Below, one piece after another: positions 8,999 through 17,608 of a stretch of DNA of 64,000 bases. Location of the stretch: positions 1 to 64,000 of the forward strand of contig CAZXSK010000004.1 of assembly GCA_964642855.1 (NCBI GenBank), in the 5' to 3' direction. The notes under the pieces are model-generated. The model worked only from the letters and a program-made list of their open reading frames with translations, was not told where the DNA came from and ran no database searches. Position 1 is the first letter of the stretch. Each line of letters opens with the position of its first letter. The translations under genes and the position numbers were made by a program. This stretch comes from CAZXSK01 sp964642855. GTDB lineage: Bacteria > Planctomycetota > Phycisphaerae > SM23-33.

Positions 8999-9994
8999 TC
9001 AGACCTTCTCCATGCGGGAGTCAGTCTGCCACATGTCGGCGTTCTCGCCGAGGGCCTCCTTGACGCCGCGGGTGGCTTCGTCCAACGCAACCAGCGTGTC
9101 ATCGGAAAGTTTCACGTCCCCGGCGGCTGCGTTGTCGCAGGCCTGGTCGGGGTTGCGCGCTCCGGCGATCGCAGCGGTCACGCCCTCGCGTGCGATCAGC
9201 CACGCCAGCGACAGGTGGACCATAGAGACGCCAAGCTGGCTGGCGATCCGGCGGATTCGTCCGATCGCCCGAAACAGCTCGTCCTCACAACCCGGCTCGC
9301 GATGCCGTGCCTCCGGGCGGTCCTTGGAGAAATGGCGAGTCCGGGCCCGTTCGGGGGGAACCTCGTCGGCGGAGGCAAACTTCCCCGCAAGAAGCCCCTG
9401 GGCGATCGGGCTGTAGGCGAGGATGCCCATCCCGCGACGGGCACTGGCGGGCATGACGGCGTGCTCGATCGCCCGGAACAGCAGGTTGTACGCCAACTGG
9501 TTGCTGACGATCTCCGCCTCTCGGGGCAGGTCCTGCAGGTAACCGACACCGAAATTGCATACCCCGAGATGCCGGATCTTGCCCTCGTCGCGGAGTTCCA
9601 TCATCGCGGCGACGGTGTCATCCAGCGGGATCTCGGGATTCGGCCAGTGGACCTGCAGCAGGTCGATGCGGTCGGTCTTGAGCAGCCCGAGCGACTTCTC
9701 GCACGAGCGCTTCACGTCGACCGGCGCAAGATCCTGCCGACGGACCTTCGTGGCGAGAACGACGTCCTTGCGGCTACCTTCCAGCACCCGGCCGAGGATG
9801 GCCTCCGACTCGCCGTCGCCATACGCCGGAGCCGTGTCGAAGAAATTGATCCCGGCATCCAGCGCAGCGGCGATCGCCCGCTCGGAGTCGCGGCGGTCCT
9901 GGTCGCCCCAGGTGTAGCCGCCGATGATCGACCAGCACCCCTGGCAGATGACAGACACGTCGATGTCGCTGCCCGGCAGCTTGCAATATTGCAT
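8999..9994 (-). CDS. aldo/keto reductase
   Basis: NAD(P)H-dependent oxidoreductase of the AKR superfamily, 331 residues. It shows the N-terminal Trp-rich Gly segment (GCWSIIGGYTWGDQD), NFFDTAPAYGDGESE with catalytic Asp and Tyr, VVLATKVRRQ with catalytic Lys, and DLLQVHWPNPE with the His of the tetrad. The late region IAGARNPDQ binds the nucleotide. The start at 9994 has GGAAGGAG 8-9 nt upstream; 23 codons of in-frame extension are discarded. First gene of a probable two-gene leftward operon with the acetyltransferase. The substrate is not evident; several such reductases act on sugars or aldehydes. Confidence 0.88.
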   Translation of the reverse strand: MQYCKLPGSDIDVSVICQGCWSIIGGYTWGDQDRRDSERAIAAALDAGINFFDTAPAYGDGESEAILGRVLEGSRKDVVLATKVRRQDLAPVDVKRSCEKSLGLLKTDRIDLLQVHWPNPEIPLDDTVAAMMELRDEGKIRHLGVCNFGVGYLQDLPREAEIVSNQLAYNLLFRAIEHAVMPASARRGMGILAYSPIAQGLLAGKFASADEVPPERARTRHFSKDRPEARHREPGCEDELFRAIGRIRRIASQLGVSMVHLSLAWLIAREGVTAAIAGARNPDQACDNAAAGDVKLSDDTLVALDEATRGVKEALGENADMWQTDSRMEKV

Positions 9995-10212
9995 GGCGAA
10001 GGCTCCTTCCCTGCCCAACCCGACAGGCCGGGCCGCCCAAAAAACCCGCTCCCCCGCCTCCACGCGCGGGCGATGTTGTGGTATACAGACGGATGATGAA
10101 CCTGCACGACGCGAAGAAACCCCCGCCCGGCTGCGTCTAACTCACAGGCTCGCCGGCGGGCGATGGGTTTGTCGCTGCCGAAACACCAGCCGCACTTTCT
10201 GAGGATACTGTC

Positions 10213-11349
10213 ATGGGATTCTGGGACAAGGTCAAAGGCGAATTCGTAGACATCATCGAGTGGACCGACGATTCCAACGACACGATGGTCTACCGGTTCG
10301 AGCGATACGGCAACGAGATCAAGTACGGCGCGCAGCTGACGGTGCGGGAAGCCCAGGCGGCGGTCTTCATCAACGAAGGAAAGCTCGCTGACGTCTTCCT
10401 GCCCGGGCGCTACGTGCTGGACACCAAGAACCTGCCGATTCTCGCGACGCTCCAGGGGTGGCGATATGGTCTGGAGAGCCCGTTCAAGGCCGAGGTGTAC
10501 TTTGTCAACACCCGGCGGTTTACGGACCTCAAGTGGGGCACGAAGAACCCCATCATGCTCCGCGACGCGGAGTTCGGGCCGGTGCGCCTCCGGGCGTTCG
10601 GCACGTACGTAATCCGCGTGAAAGACCCGGCTGCATTCATTCGAGAGATCGTGGGCACCGACGGGCATTTCACTTCACATGAGATCACCAATCAGCTGCG
10701 GAACATGATCGTCACGCGGTTCTCGGACCTGGTAGCCGAGTCGAAAATCCCCGTGCTTGATCTGGCGAGCAACTACGACGAGCTCAGCGAGTTCGCCCAG
10801 AAGCGTCTGACGTCGGAGTTCGAGACGTACGGCCTGGACGTGACCAAGCTGCTGGTGGAGAACATCTCGCTGCCGCCGGCCGTCGAGGAGGCGCTGGACA
10901 AGCGCAGCTCGATGGGCGTGATCGGCAACCTGCAGGCGTACACGCAGTTCCAGACCGCCAACGCCATGGAAGACGCTGCCCAGAACCCTGGCGGCATGGC
11001 TGCGGGGGGCATGGGCATGGGCATGGGCTTTGCGATGGCCAACCAGATGGCCGGCTCGATGGCAGGCGCCCAGCAGGCCCACCAGATGCAGCAGCAACCG
11101 ATGCAGGGAGGTGGGATGGCGCCTCCTCCCCTGCCGGCAGGGCCTACCTACTTCGCCGCGATCAACGGCCAGCAGGCCGGCCCGTTTGATGTCAATACCC
11201 TCCGCCAGCAGGCAGCCGGCGGACAGGTCACCCCCCAGACGCTGGTCTGGAAGCAGGGCATGGCTAACTGGACGCCAGCCGGTCAGGTGCCCGAACTCAA
11301 CAGCCTGTTCGGCCAGGCGCCGCCGCCAATCCCTCAGCAGGGAGAGTAA
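10213..11349 (+). CDS. SPFH-domain membrane-associated protein with C-terminal GYF_2 domain (YdjI-like)
   Basis: The 378-residue protein has an SPFH (stomatin/prohibitin/flotillin) domain from about 20 to 240 (GRYVLDTKNLPI, FVNTRRFTDLKWGT, VRLRAFGTYVIRV), a Gly/Met/Gln-rich low-complexity linker (about 255-310) and a GYF_2 domain at about 313-370 (NGQQAGPFD ... WKQGMANWTPAGQVPEL). The first two parts resemble YdjI of Bacillus subtilis, often labelled virion core protein. It is followed after 62 nt by a zinc-ribbon membrane protein resembling YdjG; in Bacillus these proteins anchor PspA in envelope-stress response. No pspA gene is visible here. The GYF_2 domain recurs in the cluster near 45-46 kb. 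Confidence 0.8.
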   Translation: MGFWDKVKGEFVDIIEWTDDSNDTMVYRFERYGNEIKYGAQLTVREAQAAVFINEGKLADVFLPGRYVLDTKNLPILATLQGWRYGLESPFKAEVYFVNTRRFTDLKWGTKNPIMLRDAEFGPVRLRAFGTYVIRVKDPAAFIREIVGTDGHFTSHEITNQLRNMIVTRFSDLVAESKIPVLDLASNYDELSEFAQKRLTSEFETYGLDVTKLLVENISLPPAVEEALDKRSSMGVIGNLQAYTQFQTANAMEDAAQNPGGMAAGGMGMGMGFAMANQMAGSMAGAQQAHQMQQQPMQGGGMAPPPLPAGPTYFAAINGQQAGPFDVNTLRQQAAGGQVTPQTLVWKQGMANWTPAGQVPELNSLFGQAPPPIPQQGE

Positions 11350-11411
11350 GCTGAGCCAGGCGTTCGCAGGACGAGAGCTCCGAAAGAGACCACAAGCACA
11401 TAACGAGGCCC

Positions 11412-12629
11412 ATGGCAGGACCACCACCGATTTCCGGCAACGAAGAAACCAGCCCGCCTCCGGCCGGCGAGCCCTCGCAGGCAGGCCCGCCCGAGCTGCC
11501 CCAGGCACCAAAGCACAAGTCCGCCGCACGCGGCGAGACGAGGGGACAGGTCGAATTCCCCTGCAGCCAGTGCGGGGCTGAGATGTCCTTCGATCCGTCG
11601 GCAGCCTCGGTCAAGTGCCCCTACTGCAGCCACGAGATGGCGATTCCGCAGTCCGAGGAACTCGTGCAGGAACTGGACTTCCGTAAATATCTCGCGGAGG
11701 CATCTGCCGGGGCTGAAACCATTGAGCAGCGCGTGGTGCGTTGCTCCGGGTGCGGGGCGCAGACGACCCTGGACCCCAACGTAGCCTCCGACCAGTGCCC
11801 GTTCTGCGGCTCGCCGGTGGTTTCGCAGGAGACTTCCGAGACGCGCATTCGCCCGAGAAGCCTGCTGCCATTTGCCATCGATCGCGAGCGGGCGGCAGAG
11901 GCCTTTCGCGACTGGATCGCCGGCCTGTGGTTCGCGCCCAACAAGCTCAAGCAGTATGCCCGCGCCGATCGCAGCCGTCTGAACGGCATGTACGTGCCCT
12001 ACTGGACGTACGACGCGTTCTGTGTGACTTTCTACCGAGGCCAGCGCGGCGACGACTACTACGAGACGGAACGGTACACCACCACGGAGAACGGCAAGAG
12101 CGTGACCAAGACCCGGCAGGTGCGCAAGACACGCTGGCGCAGCGTGTCAGGGACAGTCTTCGACCGATTCGACGACGTGCTGGTTCTCGGCAGCAATTCT
12201 CTGCCCCGCAAGTACGCCGACCGCCTGGCGCCCTGGGATCTGCAGAACCTGACTCCCTATGACGAGAAGTTCCTCTCCGGCTTCCGGACCGAAACCTATC
12301 AGATCGATCTGGCCGGGGGTTTCGAGGTAGCCAAAGACGTCATGGAGGGAACCATCCGCCAGACGGTCAAGCGCGACATCGGGGGGGATCACCAGCGAAT
12401 CCATCACCTGGCCACCCAGCACAACGACGTAACGTTCAAGCACATCCTGCTGCCGGTGTGGATCAGCGCCTACCGCTTCCGGGACAACGTGTATCGGTTC
12501 CTGGTCAATGCCCGGACGGGCGAGGTGCAGGGAGAGAGGCCTTGGAGTTGGGTCAAGATCGCCCTGCTCGTGCTGGGCATCGTCGCGGCGATCGTGATCC
12601 TTGTGGTGATCTTCGGGTCGCTGCGATAG
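11412..12629 (+). CDS. double zinc-ribbon protein with C-terminal membrane anchor (YdjG-like)
   Basis: A 405-residue protein with a disordered Pro-rich start, then two TFIIB-type zinc ribbons: CSQCG ... CPYC (about residues 51-75) and CSGCG ... CPFC (about 112-136). A conserved soluble region follows (LNGMYVPYWTYDAF, LLPVWISAYRF), and the extreme C-terminus is one transmembrane helix (LLVLGIVAAIVILVVIF). The pattern is that of proteins often misannotated as primosomal protein N-prime or RNA polymerase subunit P; the pairing with an SPFH protein suggests a membrane scaffold like YdjG/YdjI. The cysteines suggest metal binding but no enzymatic role. Confidence 0.75.
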   Translation: MAGPPPISGNEETSPPPAGEPSQAGPPELPQAPKHKSAARGETRGQVEFPCSQCGAEMSFDPSAASVKCPYCSHEMAIPQSEELVQELDFRKYLAEASAGAETIEQRVVRCSGCGAQTTLDPNVASDQCPFCGSPVVSQETSETRIRPRSLLPFAIDRERAAEAFRDWIAGLWFAPNKLKQYARADRSRLNGMYVPYWTYDAFCVTFYRGQRGDDYYETERYTTTENGKSVTKTRQVRKTRWRSVSGTVFDRFDDVLVLGSNSLPRKYADRLAPWDLQNLTPYDEKFLSGFRTETYQIDLAGGFEVAKDVMEGTIRQTVKRDIGGDHQRIHHLATQHNDVTFKHILLPVWISAYRFRDNVYRFLVNARTGEVQGERPWSWVKIALLVLGIVAAIVILVVIFGSLR

Positions 12630-12657
12630 CACGCGGACAATTTGCCCCGCTGCGACC

Positions 12658-12686
12658 TTGCAAGCGCTCGCCCGCGTCCTTATAAA
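12658..12686 (+). promoter_or_regulatory. sigma70-like promoter of dnaN
   Basis: TTGCAA (12658-12663), a 17-nt spacer and TATAAA (12681-12686) form a strong promoter. Transcription would start near 12694, leaving a leader of about 100 nt before the dnaN start codon, so dnaN is transcribed independently of the preceding zinc-ribbon gene. Confidence 0.6.
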
Positions 12687-12792
12687 TCAGGGGCCCGTGG
12701 TCTGCGCTGCGTGCGGGGGACAATCCAGCCGCCGGCCAGCATCTCGGAAAACCCGGCCACGAGGCGATTTCCAGCAAGGAAGGGACACACGA

Positions 12793-13890
12793 ATGAAGGT
12801 GATCGCACAGACAGCCGCTTTGCAGGAGGCATTGGCTTTGGCGGGGAGCATCATCCAGTCGCGAACGCCCAAACCCGTCCTGCAGTGCGCCAAGCTCATT
12901 GCAGCCGACAACGTGCTGACGGTTCTGGCGACGGATCTGGAAGTGGGCTGCCGCTACCAGGTCTCGGCCGTGCAGATCGAAGAGGAGGGCGAAGCGCTGG
13001 TGCCCATCGACCGGTTCGTGGGCATCGTGCGGGAGTCGGGCTCGGACAGCTTGACCATCGAGACGGAGAAGCAGACCGTCCACATCCGCGGCGCGGGAAG
13101 TCACTTCAAGGTCTTCGGCTACGATCCGGGCGAGTACCCAGCCGTGGCAGAGTTCGAGGAAGCGGGCGACTTCCAGGTACCCGCGAGCGTGCTGGGCAAA
13201 ATGATCACCAAGACGCTCTTCGCGACCGCCAAAGCCCACAGCCATTACGCCATCTCCGGCGTGCTGTGGGAGGCATCCAGCCGCAAGCTGCAACTGGTCG
13301 CTACGGACGGCCACCGCTTGGCCCAGGCGAAGGGAGCGTTGGCCGGTCCTGCAACATCGGACGTCACCGCGATCGTACCGGGCAAGTTGATGTCGCTGAT
13401 CCAGCGACTGGCCGGAGACGGCGAGGACAAGCTGGACGTGGCGATCCAGGAGAACCAGATTCTTATCCGCACGCCCCAGGCCGTGCTCGTCAGCTCGCTG
13501 GTGCAGGGCAACTTTCCGAAGTACGGCGACGTGATTCCCAAGGACAACACGCGCAAGGCGACGATCGCGACGAACGAGTTCCAGCACCGCATCCGGCAGG
13601 CGAGCCTGCTGACCAACGAGGAGTCTCGCGGCGTGAAGTTCAGCTTCGCCGGCGAGACGTTGACGCTCTCCAGCCGGGCGCCCGAAGCGGGCGAGGCCGA
13701 GGTGACCTGCCCCATCCAGATGGAAGGCGACGAGATCGACATCGCGTTCAACCCCGGCTTCCTGGTCGATGCGTTGAAGGTGATCGAATCCGACGAGGTA
13801 ACCTTCGAGATGAACGCCTCCAGCAAGCCGGCTGTGCTCAAGTCCGGAGCCGAGTTCCTCTACGTGTTGATGCCGATGGAACTGCCCTGA
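12793..13890 (+). CDS. dnaN: DNA polymerase III beta subunit (sliding clamp)
   Basis: Ring-shaped processivity clamp that tethers DNA polymerase III and other repair proteins to DNA. The 365-residue length, the three repeated clamp domains and features such as VLATDLEVGC, YAISGVLWE, LVATDGHRLA and the C-terminal FLYVLMPMEL are typical. The start is preceded by AAGGAAGGG about 9 nt away; an in-frame upstream GTG-rich region is not used. dnaA, recF and gyrB are not adjacent, so the classical replication-origin cluster is broken; a DciA-like loader follows 1.6 kb downstream. Confidence 0.95.
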   Translation: MKVIAQTAALQEALALAGSIIQSRTPKPVLQCAKLIAADNVLTVLATDLEVGCRYQVSAVQIEEEGEALVPIDRFVGIVRESGSDSLTIETEKQTVHIRGAGSHFKVFGYDPGEYPAVAEFEEAGDFQVPASVLGKMITKTLFATAKAHSHYAISGVLWEASSRKLQLVATDGHRLAQAKGALAGPATSDVTAIVPGKLMSLIQRLAGDGEDKLDVAIQENQILIRTPQAVLVSSLVQGNFPKYGDVIPKDNTRKATIATNEFQHRIRQASLLTNEESRGVKFSFAGETLTLSSRAPEAGEAEVTCPIQMEGDEIDIAFNPGFLVDALKVIESDEVTFEMNASSKPAVLKSGAEFLYVLMPMELP

Positions 13891-13923
13891 TCTGAACGGA
13901 AATCGCTTTCTGCAACCGAACAA

Positions 13924-13960
13924 AGCGCCCCCGGCCCGCGTCTGGTAAGCCGGGGGCGTT
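13924..13960 (+). terminator. hairpin terminator after dnaN
   Basis: A 10-bp perfect stem (13926-13935 pairing with 13949-13958), extendable by a G-U and an A-U pair, encloses a 13-nt loop. It has no strong U-tract, so it may be a weak intrinsic terminator. Confidence 0.5.
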
Positions 13961-13998
13961 GCCATGTACACCGAACCGACGATCCACAAGGAGAGACT

Positions 13999-15330
13999 AT
14001 GAAACCGCTTCTCACTCGCACCGTTTGCTGCCTTGCCGGGCTGACGTTGCTGGCCTCGGTCGCAGTCGCCGAGGACGCAGACTCGCTGCTGGACAAGCCC
14101 ACCGAGATCCTCAGAAGCAAGAACACTCGCGGCGAAATGATGGCCGGGCCCGGGGGAACATTCCGGATTTCACACGACGGCAAATACCTGATCTACTTCA
14201 AACCCTCCGCCCCCCTCCCCGATGCCGACCAGGCCGACGGGCCCGAGGCCTGGATGAAGCAGATGCAGGCTGTCATGATGCAGGAAGGTATCCTGGCGCT
14301 GCGCGACCTGAAGAGCGGCAAGGAGGTGGACCTGCTCGGCATGCCCGTCAAACGAGCCGAAACGATGATGATGTCGGTCATGGACTGCTTCGGGCCTGAC
14401 AGCGATCAGGCGATGGTGGGGCTTCTGGAATTCGAGCCGGGCGGAGACAGCCCGATGAACATCGAACCGACGGGAACCAAACTCTACCGAGTGAAACTCG
14501 GGGGCAAGAAGCCCGCCGTCACCGAGATCAAGACCAACAAGAAGCTGGCTATCGGCATGCTGCTGCCCGGCGGGAAGAGCGCGCTGATGGCGACGACCGA
14601 CAACATCAAGATGGAGCCGGGGGATATCCCCGACCTGTCGCTCATGACCTTCGGGAAGGACAGCAACAAGTCCAAGCCCCTGGGCTTCCAGGCGATCCCC
14701 ATGGCTGTGCACCCGTCCGGGAAGATGGCCGTGACGGTCATCCCGCGCAGACCCCGCGGCGACAACCCCGAGTGGGGCAACGATGCCGCGTGGAAGCCGG
14801 CAGAGATCAAGATCATCGATCCCAACAGCGGCAAGGTGCTGCAGCAACCCACGATCCACAAGAAGCTCCACATACCTCAACAGACCTTTTTTGCCGGCGA
14901 GGGCAAGTATCTCGTTTACAACGATGTGGATACTGTCCAGCGAGGCCAGGACGAGGACGACGGAATGATGGGCGGCTGGGAGGAGACCGAGCCGGCCGTG
15001 CGGGTCTGGGATCTCAAGTCCAAGAAGATCGTCCGGGAATTCAAAAACCACATGCCCATCGGGCCCGGCCCGACGGATAACACCATCGTCGTCGCCAAAA
15101 CGCCCGAGAACGACCAGCAGCGCATGGGGCCATCGTCGGAGGCTATGACGGTCCTTCTGGCAGATGTGAAGACGGGCAAGACCTGGAAGCTGACCGATGC
15201 ACAGGGCTTGCTTTCAGCCCGCGGCGGGAAGCTGGTCTACGCCGTACAGAAGGACGGCGAGCAAATCGCCTACGTTGCCGAGATCAAGAAGCCCAAGGAT
15301 GAGAAGAAGGAAGACAAGGAAGAGAAGTAG
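13999..15330 (+). CDS. secreted protein, possibly beta-propeller, with charged C-terminal tail
   Basis: Not recognised as a named family. Residues 1-26 are a signal peptide ending SVAVAE. The mature 415 residues contain repeated short beta segments of the kind SHDGKYLIYF, VHPSGKMAVTVIP, AGEGKYLVYNDVDTV and SARGGKLVYAVQKDG, which resemble TolB/WD40-like propeller blades. The last 15 residues are almost all Lys, Glu and Asp (KPKDEKKEDKEEK). It lies alone between two terminator hairpins, so it is a monocistronic unit inserted between dnaN and the helicase-loader gene. A ribosome-binding site (AAGGAGA) precedes the ATG. Confidence 0.7.
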   Translation: MKPLLTRTVCCLAGLTLLASVAVAEDADSLLDKPTEILRSKNTRGEMMAGPGGTFRISHDGKYLIYFKPSAPLPDADQADGPEAWMKQMQAVMMQEGILALRDLKSGKEVDLLGMPVKRAETMMMSVMDCFGPDSDQAMVGLLEFEPGGDSPMNIEPTGTKLYRVKLGGKKPAVTEIKTNKKLAIGMLLPGGKSALMATTDNIKMEPGDIPDLSLMTFGKDSNKSKPLGFQAIPMAVHPSGKMAVTVIPRRPRGDNPEWGNDAAWKPAEIKIIDPNSGKVLQQPTIHKKLHIPQQTFFAGEGKYLVYNDVDTVQRGQDEDDGMMGGWEETEPAVRVWDLKSKKIVREFKNHMPIGPGPTDNTIVVAKTPENDQQRMGPSSEAMTVLLADVKTGKTWKLTDAQGLLSARGGKLVYAVQKDGEQIAYVAEIKKPKDEKKEDKEEK

Positions 15331-15354
15331 CGTCAATCTGAATGCTGCAGAGAA

Positions 15355-15390
15355 AAGGCCCCGTCGGAGATCTTTCCCCGGCGGGGCCTT
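15355..15390 (+). terminator. rho-independent-like terminator
   Basis: A 9-bp perfect stem, AAGGCCCCG (15355-15363) with CGGGGCCTT (15382-15390), lies 25 nt after the stop of the secreted-protein gene. Its 3' arm ends where the -35 box of the next promoter begins. Confidence 0.65.
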
Positions 15391-15419
15391 GACATGCCCG
15401 GGGGGGGAGGCGGTATCTT
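15389..15419 (+). promoter_or_regulatory. possible promoter of the dciA-like gene
   Basis: TTGACA (15389-15394) overlaps the end of the preceding terminator; TATCTT (15414-15419) follows after 19 nt, which is longer than ideal. If used, the ATG at 15394 lies within the -35 box and cannot be the start of the next gene, favouring the ATG at 15475. Confidence 0.4.
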
Positions 15420-15474
15420 CATCGATTGGTTCGAGAGAACGGTTGCCCCTTCCGGCAGAGGCCACGGAACAGTC

Positions 15475-15861
15475 ATGGACGACGCCCAACTGCGCACGAT
15501 CTGGCAGCAGCGACAGGTCGGATTCCACGTCAAGCACCTCAGCACCCCCCTGACGAGTTATCTCAAGCATGATCTGTCCAAGCGCGTTCGGCAGATTGGG
15601 AAGCTCGCGGAGATCTGGCAGGACGTCGTTCCGCCGGAACTGGCTGGGCACACTTCGCTGGAGACCTTCCGCCGCGGCGTGCTGACGGTGACGGTGGATT
15701 CGTCGTCGCACCTGTTCATGCTGCGAACGCTGCTGGACGGCGGGCTGAAGCGGGAGATCCAGTCCCGGTTCTCCGGGGCGATCAATCGCATCAAACTCCT
15801 GCCCGGTGCGTCGGCCGATCCGGGGATTCCCGGCCGACTCGGCATTCCGGGCGTTTCCTGA
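15475..15861 (+). CDS. dciA: DUF721 / DciA-family protein (probable replicative helicase loader)
   Basis: DciA proteins bind DnaB and help load it at the origin in bacteria that lack DnaC or DnaI. The 128-residue product contains the family core: IGKLAEIWQDVVPPELAGHT followed by LTVTVDSSSHLFMLRTL, matching the conserved W..vvG..la.hs......l.v.v.s.a...eL pattern. An earlier ATG at 15394 would add 27 poorly conserved residues but overlaps the terminator and -35 box. Its neighbourhood with dnaN is consistent with a replication role. Confidence 0.75.
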   Translation: MDDAQLRTIWQQRQVGFHVKHLSTPLTSYLKHDLSKRVRQIGKLAEIWQDVVPPELAGHTSLETFRRGVLTVTVDSSSHLFMLRTLLDGGLKREIQSRFSGAINRIKLLPGASADPGIPGRLGIPGVS

Positions 15862-15886
15862 CACCGCAAGCGCCGCCGACACGCCC

Positions 15887-15915
15887 TTGCAGGATCGCCC
15901 CGGGTATCCGATAAT
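15887..15915 (+). promoter_or_regulatory. sigma70-like promoter of the MTA-phosphorylase-family gene
   Basis: TTGCAG (15887-15892), 17-nt spacer, GATAAT (15910-15915; 5 of 6 matches). Transcription start near 15922; the start codon is at 16011. Confidence 0.5.
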
Positions 15916-16010
15916 TCCCGATGCGGGCCTGGCCGGCTTTGCGAGAACATCGTCGCGACCGGGTGGTCTGGCAAGCCTGCTCACACATCAATCGTCAGCG
16001 GAGTCGACAC

Positions 16011-16937
16011 ATGGCAACGACATTTGCATGCATCGCCGGCGAAGAGATCCACCGCCAGTGGGTCGCCGGACGGATCGAAGGCGAGAGCATTGGCCCGCAA
16101 GAGACGCCATTCGGTGACAGCAGCGAGATCTTCCTGATGCGCTGCGACGGAACGACGTTCTACCTGCTGCCCCGCTACGGCCAGGGACTGGCGAAGACGG
16201 CCCCCTACGCAGTGAACTACCGGGCGAACATGTACGCCCTGAAGGACCTGGGCACGGAGTGCGTGCTGGCCTGGGGAGCGGGCGGGGCGATTACCCACAG
16301 CATGGCCGTTGGCGACCTGCTGGTGCTGGAGGATGTCATCGACCGGACGTACCGGCGGGACAAGACGTTCTTTGACAACTCGCCACTGGGGTATCTCCGA
16401 CAGTTCCCAGTGTTCTGTCCTTCGCTTCGCCGGGCGGTCTGCGAGGTGCTGGCGGGCATGGATCTCCACCACCGCAACAAGACCATCGCTGCCGTTACGG
16501 AAGGACCGCGCCTTGAGACACCGGCCGAGGTACGGATGCTGGGCACGGTGGGGGCGGAGGCTATTACCCACGCGTTTGTTCCGGAAGTGTTCCTCGCCCG
16601 GGAACTGCAGATGTGTTACGCCGCGATTTGCTACGTGGTCAACTATGCGGAAACGGGCAGCGGTCATCGGCCCTTCCTGGCTGGAAACCTCTTCGAGAGC
16701 AGTGGCGAGCTGAGCGACAAGCGCAAGCTCTCGCGCGTCCTGAAGACTCTGTGCGACGTCATCCGCAATGTTGCTGAATCGCTGGAAGGCCAGGAGGACC
16801 CCTGCACCTGCTCGGAGGCGATGGACAAGGTCGTGAAGCAGTACGGAATGGACGACGACTGGCGAAGCCGGCTGGCAGCGGAAGGCAGTGCTTGTCCGAC
16901 GGAAATCAGCGGGAGCGGAATGGGGAATTCAGCTTGA
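16011..16937 (+). CDS. S-methyl-5'-thioadenosine phosphorylase / purine nucleoside phosphorylase family protein
   Basis: Cleaves methylthioadenosine (or a purine nucleoside) with phosphate, salvaging the by-product of polyamine synthesis. The 308-residue protein follows the PNP_UDP_1 fold: RYGQGLAKTAPYAVNYRANM (the HGxGH...P..vNYRAN region), GAGGAITHSMAVGDLLVLED, TEGPRLETPAEVRMLGTVGA and PEVFLARELQMCYAAICYVVNYA. The nucleotide-binding GHG motif of classical MTAPs is replaced by RYGQG, so the precise substrate is uncertain. The ATG at 16011 is chosen over an upstream in-frame start at 15921, which overlaps the transcription start. Confidence 0.8.
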   Translation: MATTFACIAGEEIHRQWVAGRIEGESIGPQETPFGDSSEIFLMRCDGTTFYLLPRYGQGLAKTAPYAVNYRANMYALKDLGTECVLAWGAGGAITHSMAVGDLLVLEDVIDRTYRRDKTFFDNSPLGYLRQFPVFCPSLRRAVCEVLAGMDLHHRNKTIAAVTEGPRLETPAEVRMLGTVGAEAITHAFVPEVFLARELQMCYAAICYVVNYAETGSGHRPFLAGNLFESSGELSDKRKLSRVLKTLCDVIRNVAESLEGQEDPCTCSEAMDKVVKQYGMDDDWRSRLAAEGSACPTEISGSGMGNSA

Positions 16938-17236
16938 CTTCTCTGGCCGTGCACGCTTGAATTGAAGGTGGAGAAAAAGCGGCCCAGGCAGGATGCGGGT
17001 CGTCACGTCGCAGGGAGGCTGCTGCCGGGTGTGAACCCCTCGCAGTGGATGCATCGGACGAAGCACCGTAGCGAGCGATGCACAGGACTCGTCGCGCTGC
17101 ATACAACCGGTGGGATTCACGATACGGCGGCATGACTCTACAAGCGCGGTGCGCTGCAGAGCGTTCATGTCTGTTCTGTGTAGCCGCCGTAGCCCAGTCT
17201 TCGGGCTGTTTCGCCGAGGACGGAAGGAGGAACGCG

Positions 17237-17431
17237 ATGTCCGAGCATATTCGGATCATGCGTGCGTATCGGCCAAGTCACTTGGTCATGCCGACGCAGG
17301 AAGATGTGGAAGATTCGCGTCTGCAGAAAGAGCGCAATCTTCGCGTGTACGCCGAACGTGCCCTCAAGGGGTTGCCTATTTTCGAGGATTCCGCACCCAC
17401 CAAGGTTGAGGGGTACCTCCGCCAAGCCTGA
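17237..17431 (+). CDS. 64-residue protein of unknown function
   Basis: A short ORF with an unusually strong ribosome-binding site (GGAAGGAGG, 17222-17230) 6 nt before the ATG. The product is charged and mostly helical (VEDSRLQKERNLRVYAERALKGLPIFE), with no signal peptide and no family I recognise. The 299 nt before it hold no other gene; an AGCCC/GGGCT stem-loop lies near 17192. In-frame extension to 17078 is unlikely because the strong Shine-Dalgarno decides the start. Convergent with the PEP-CTERM gene. Confidence 0.55.
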   Translation: MSEHIRIMRAYRPSHLVMPTQEDVEDSRLQKERNLRVYAERALKGLPIFEDSAPTKVEGYLRQA

Positions 17432-17608
17432 ACGTGCGGGTATCGCCGCTTTGGGAGGCTGTTGCAGACACGGGGAACTCGCTGGCCGGACGGACAGCGA
17501 CACGGGATGGTTTTCTGCCCCAATTCTCGTGCCCATTCAACAGAAAGCCGATAGCTCCGCCGCCAGGCGCTGCCCGGAGACGATGCCTATCGCAGCCCCT
17601 GTCGACAC

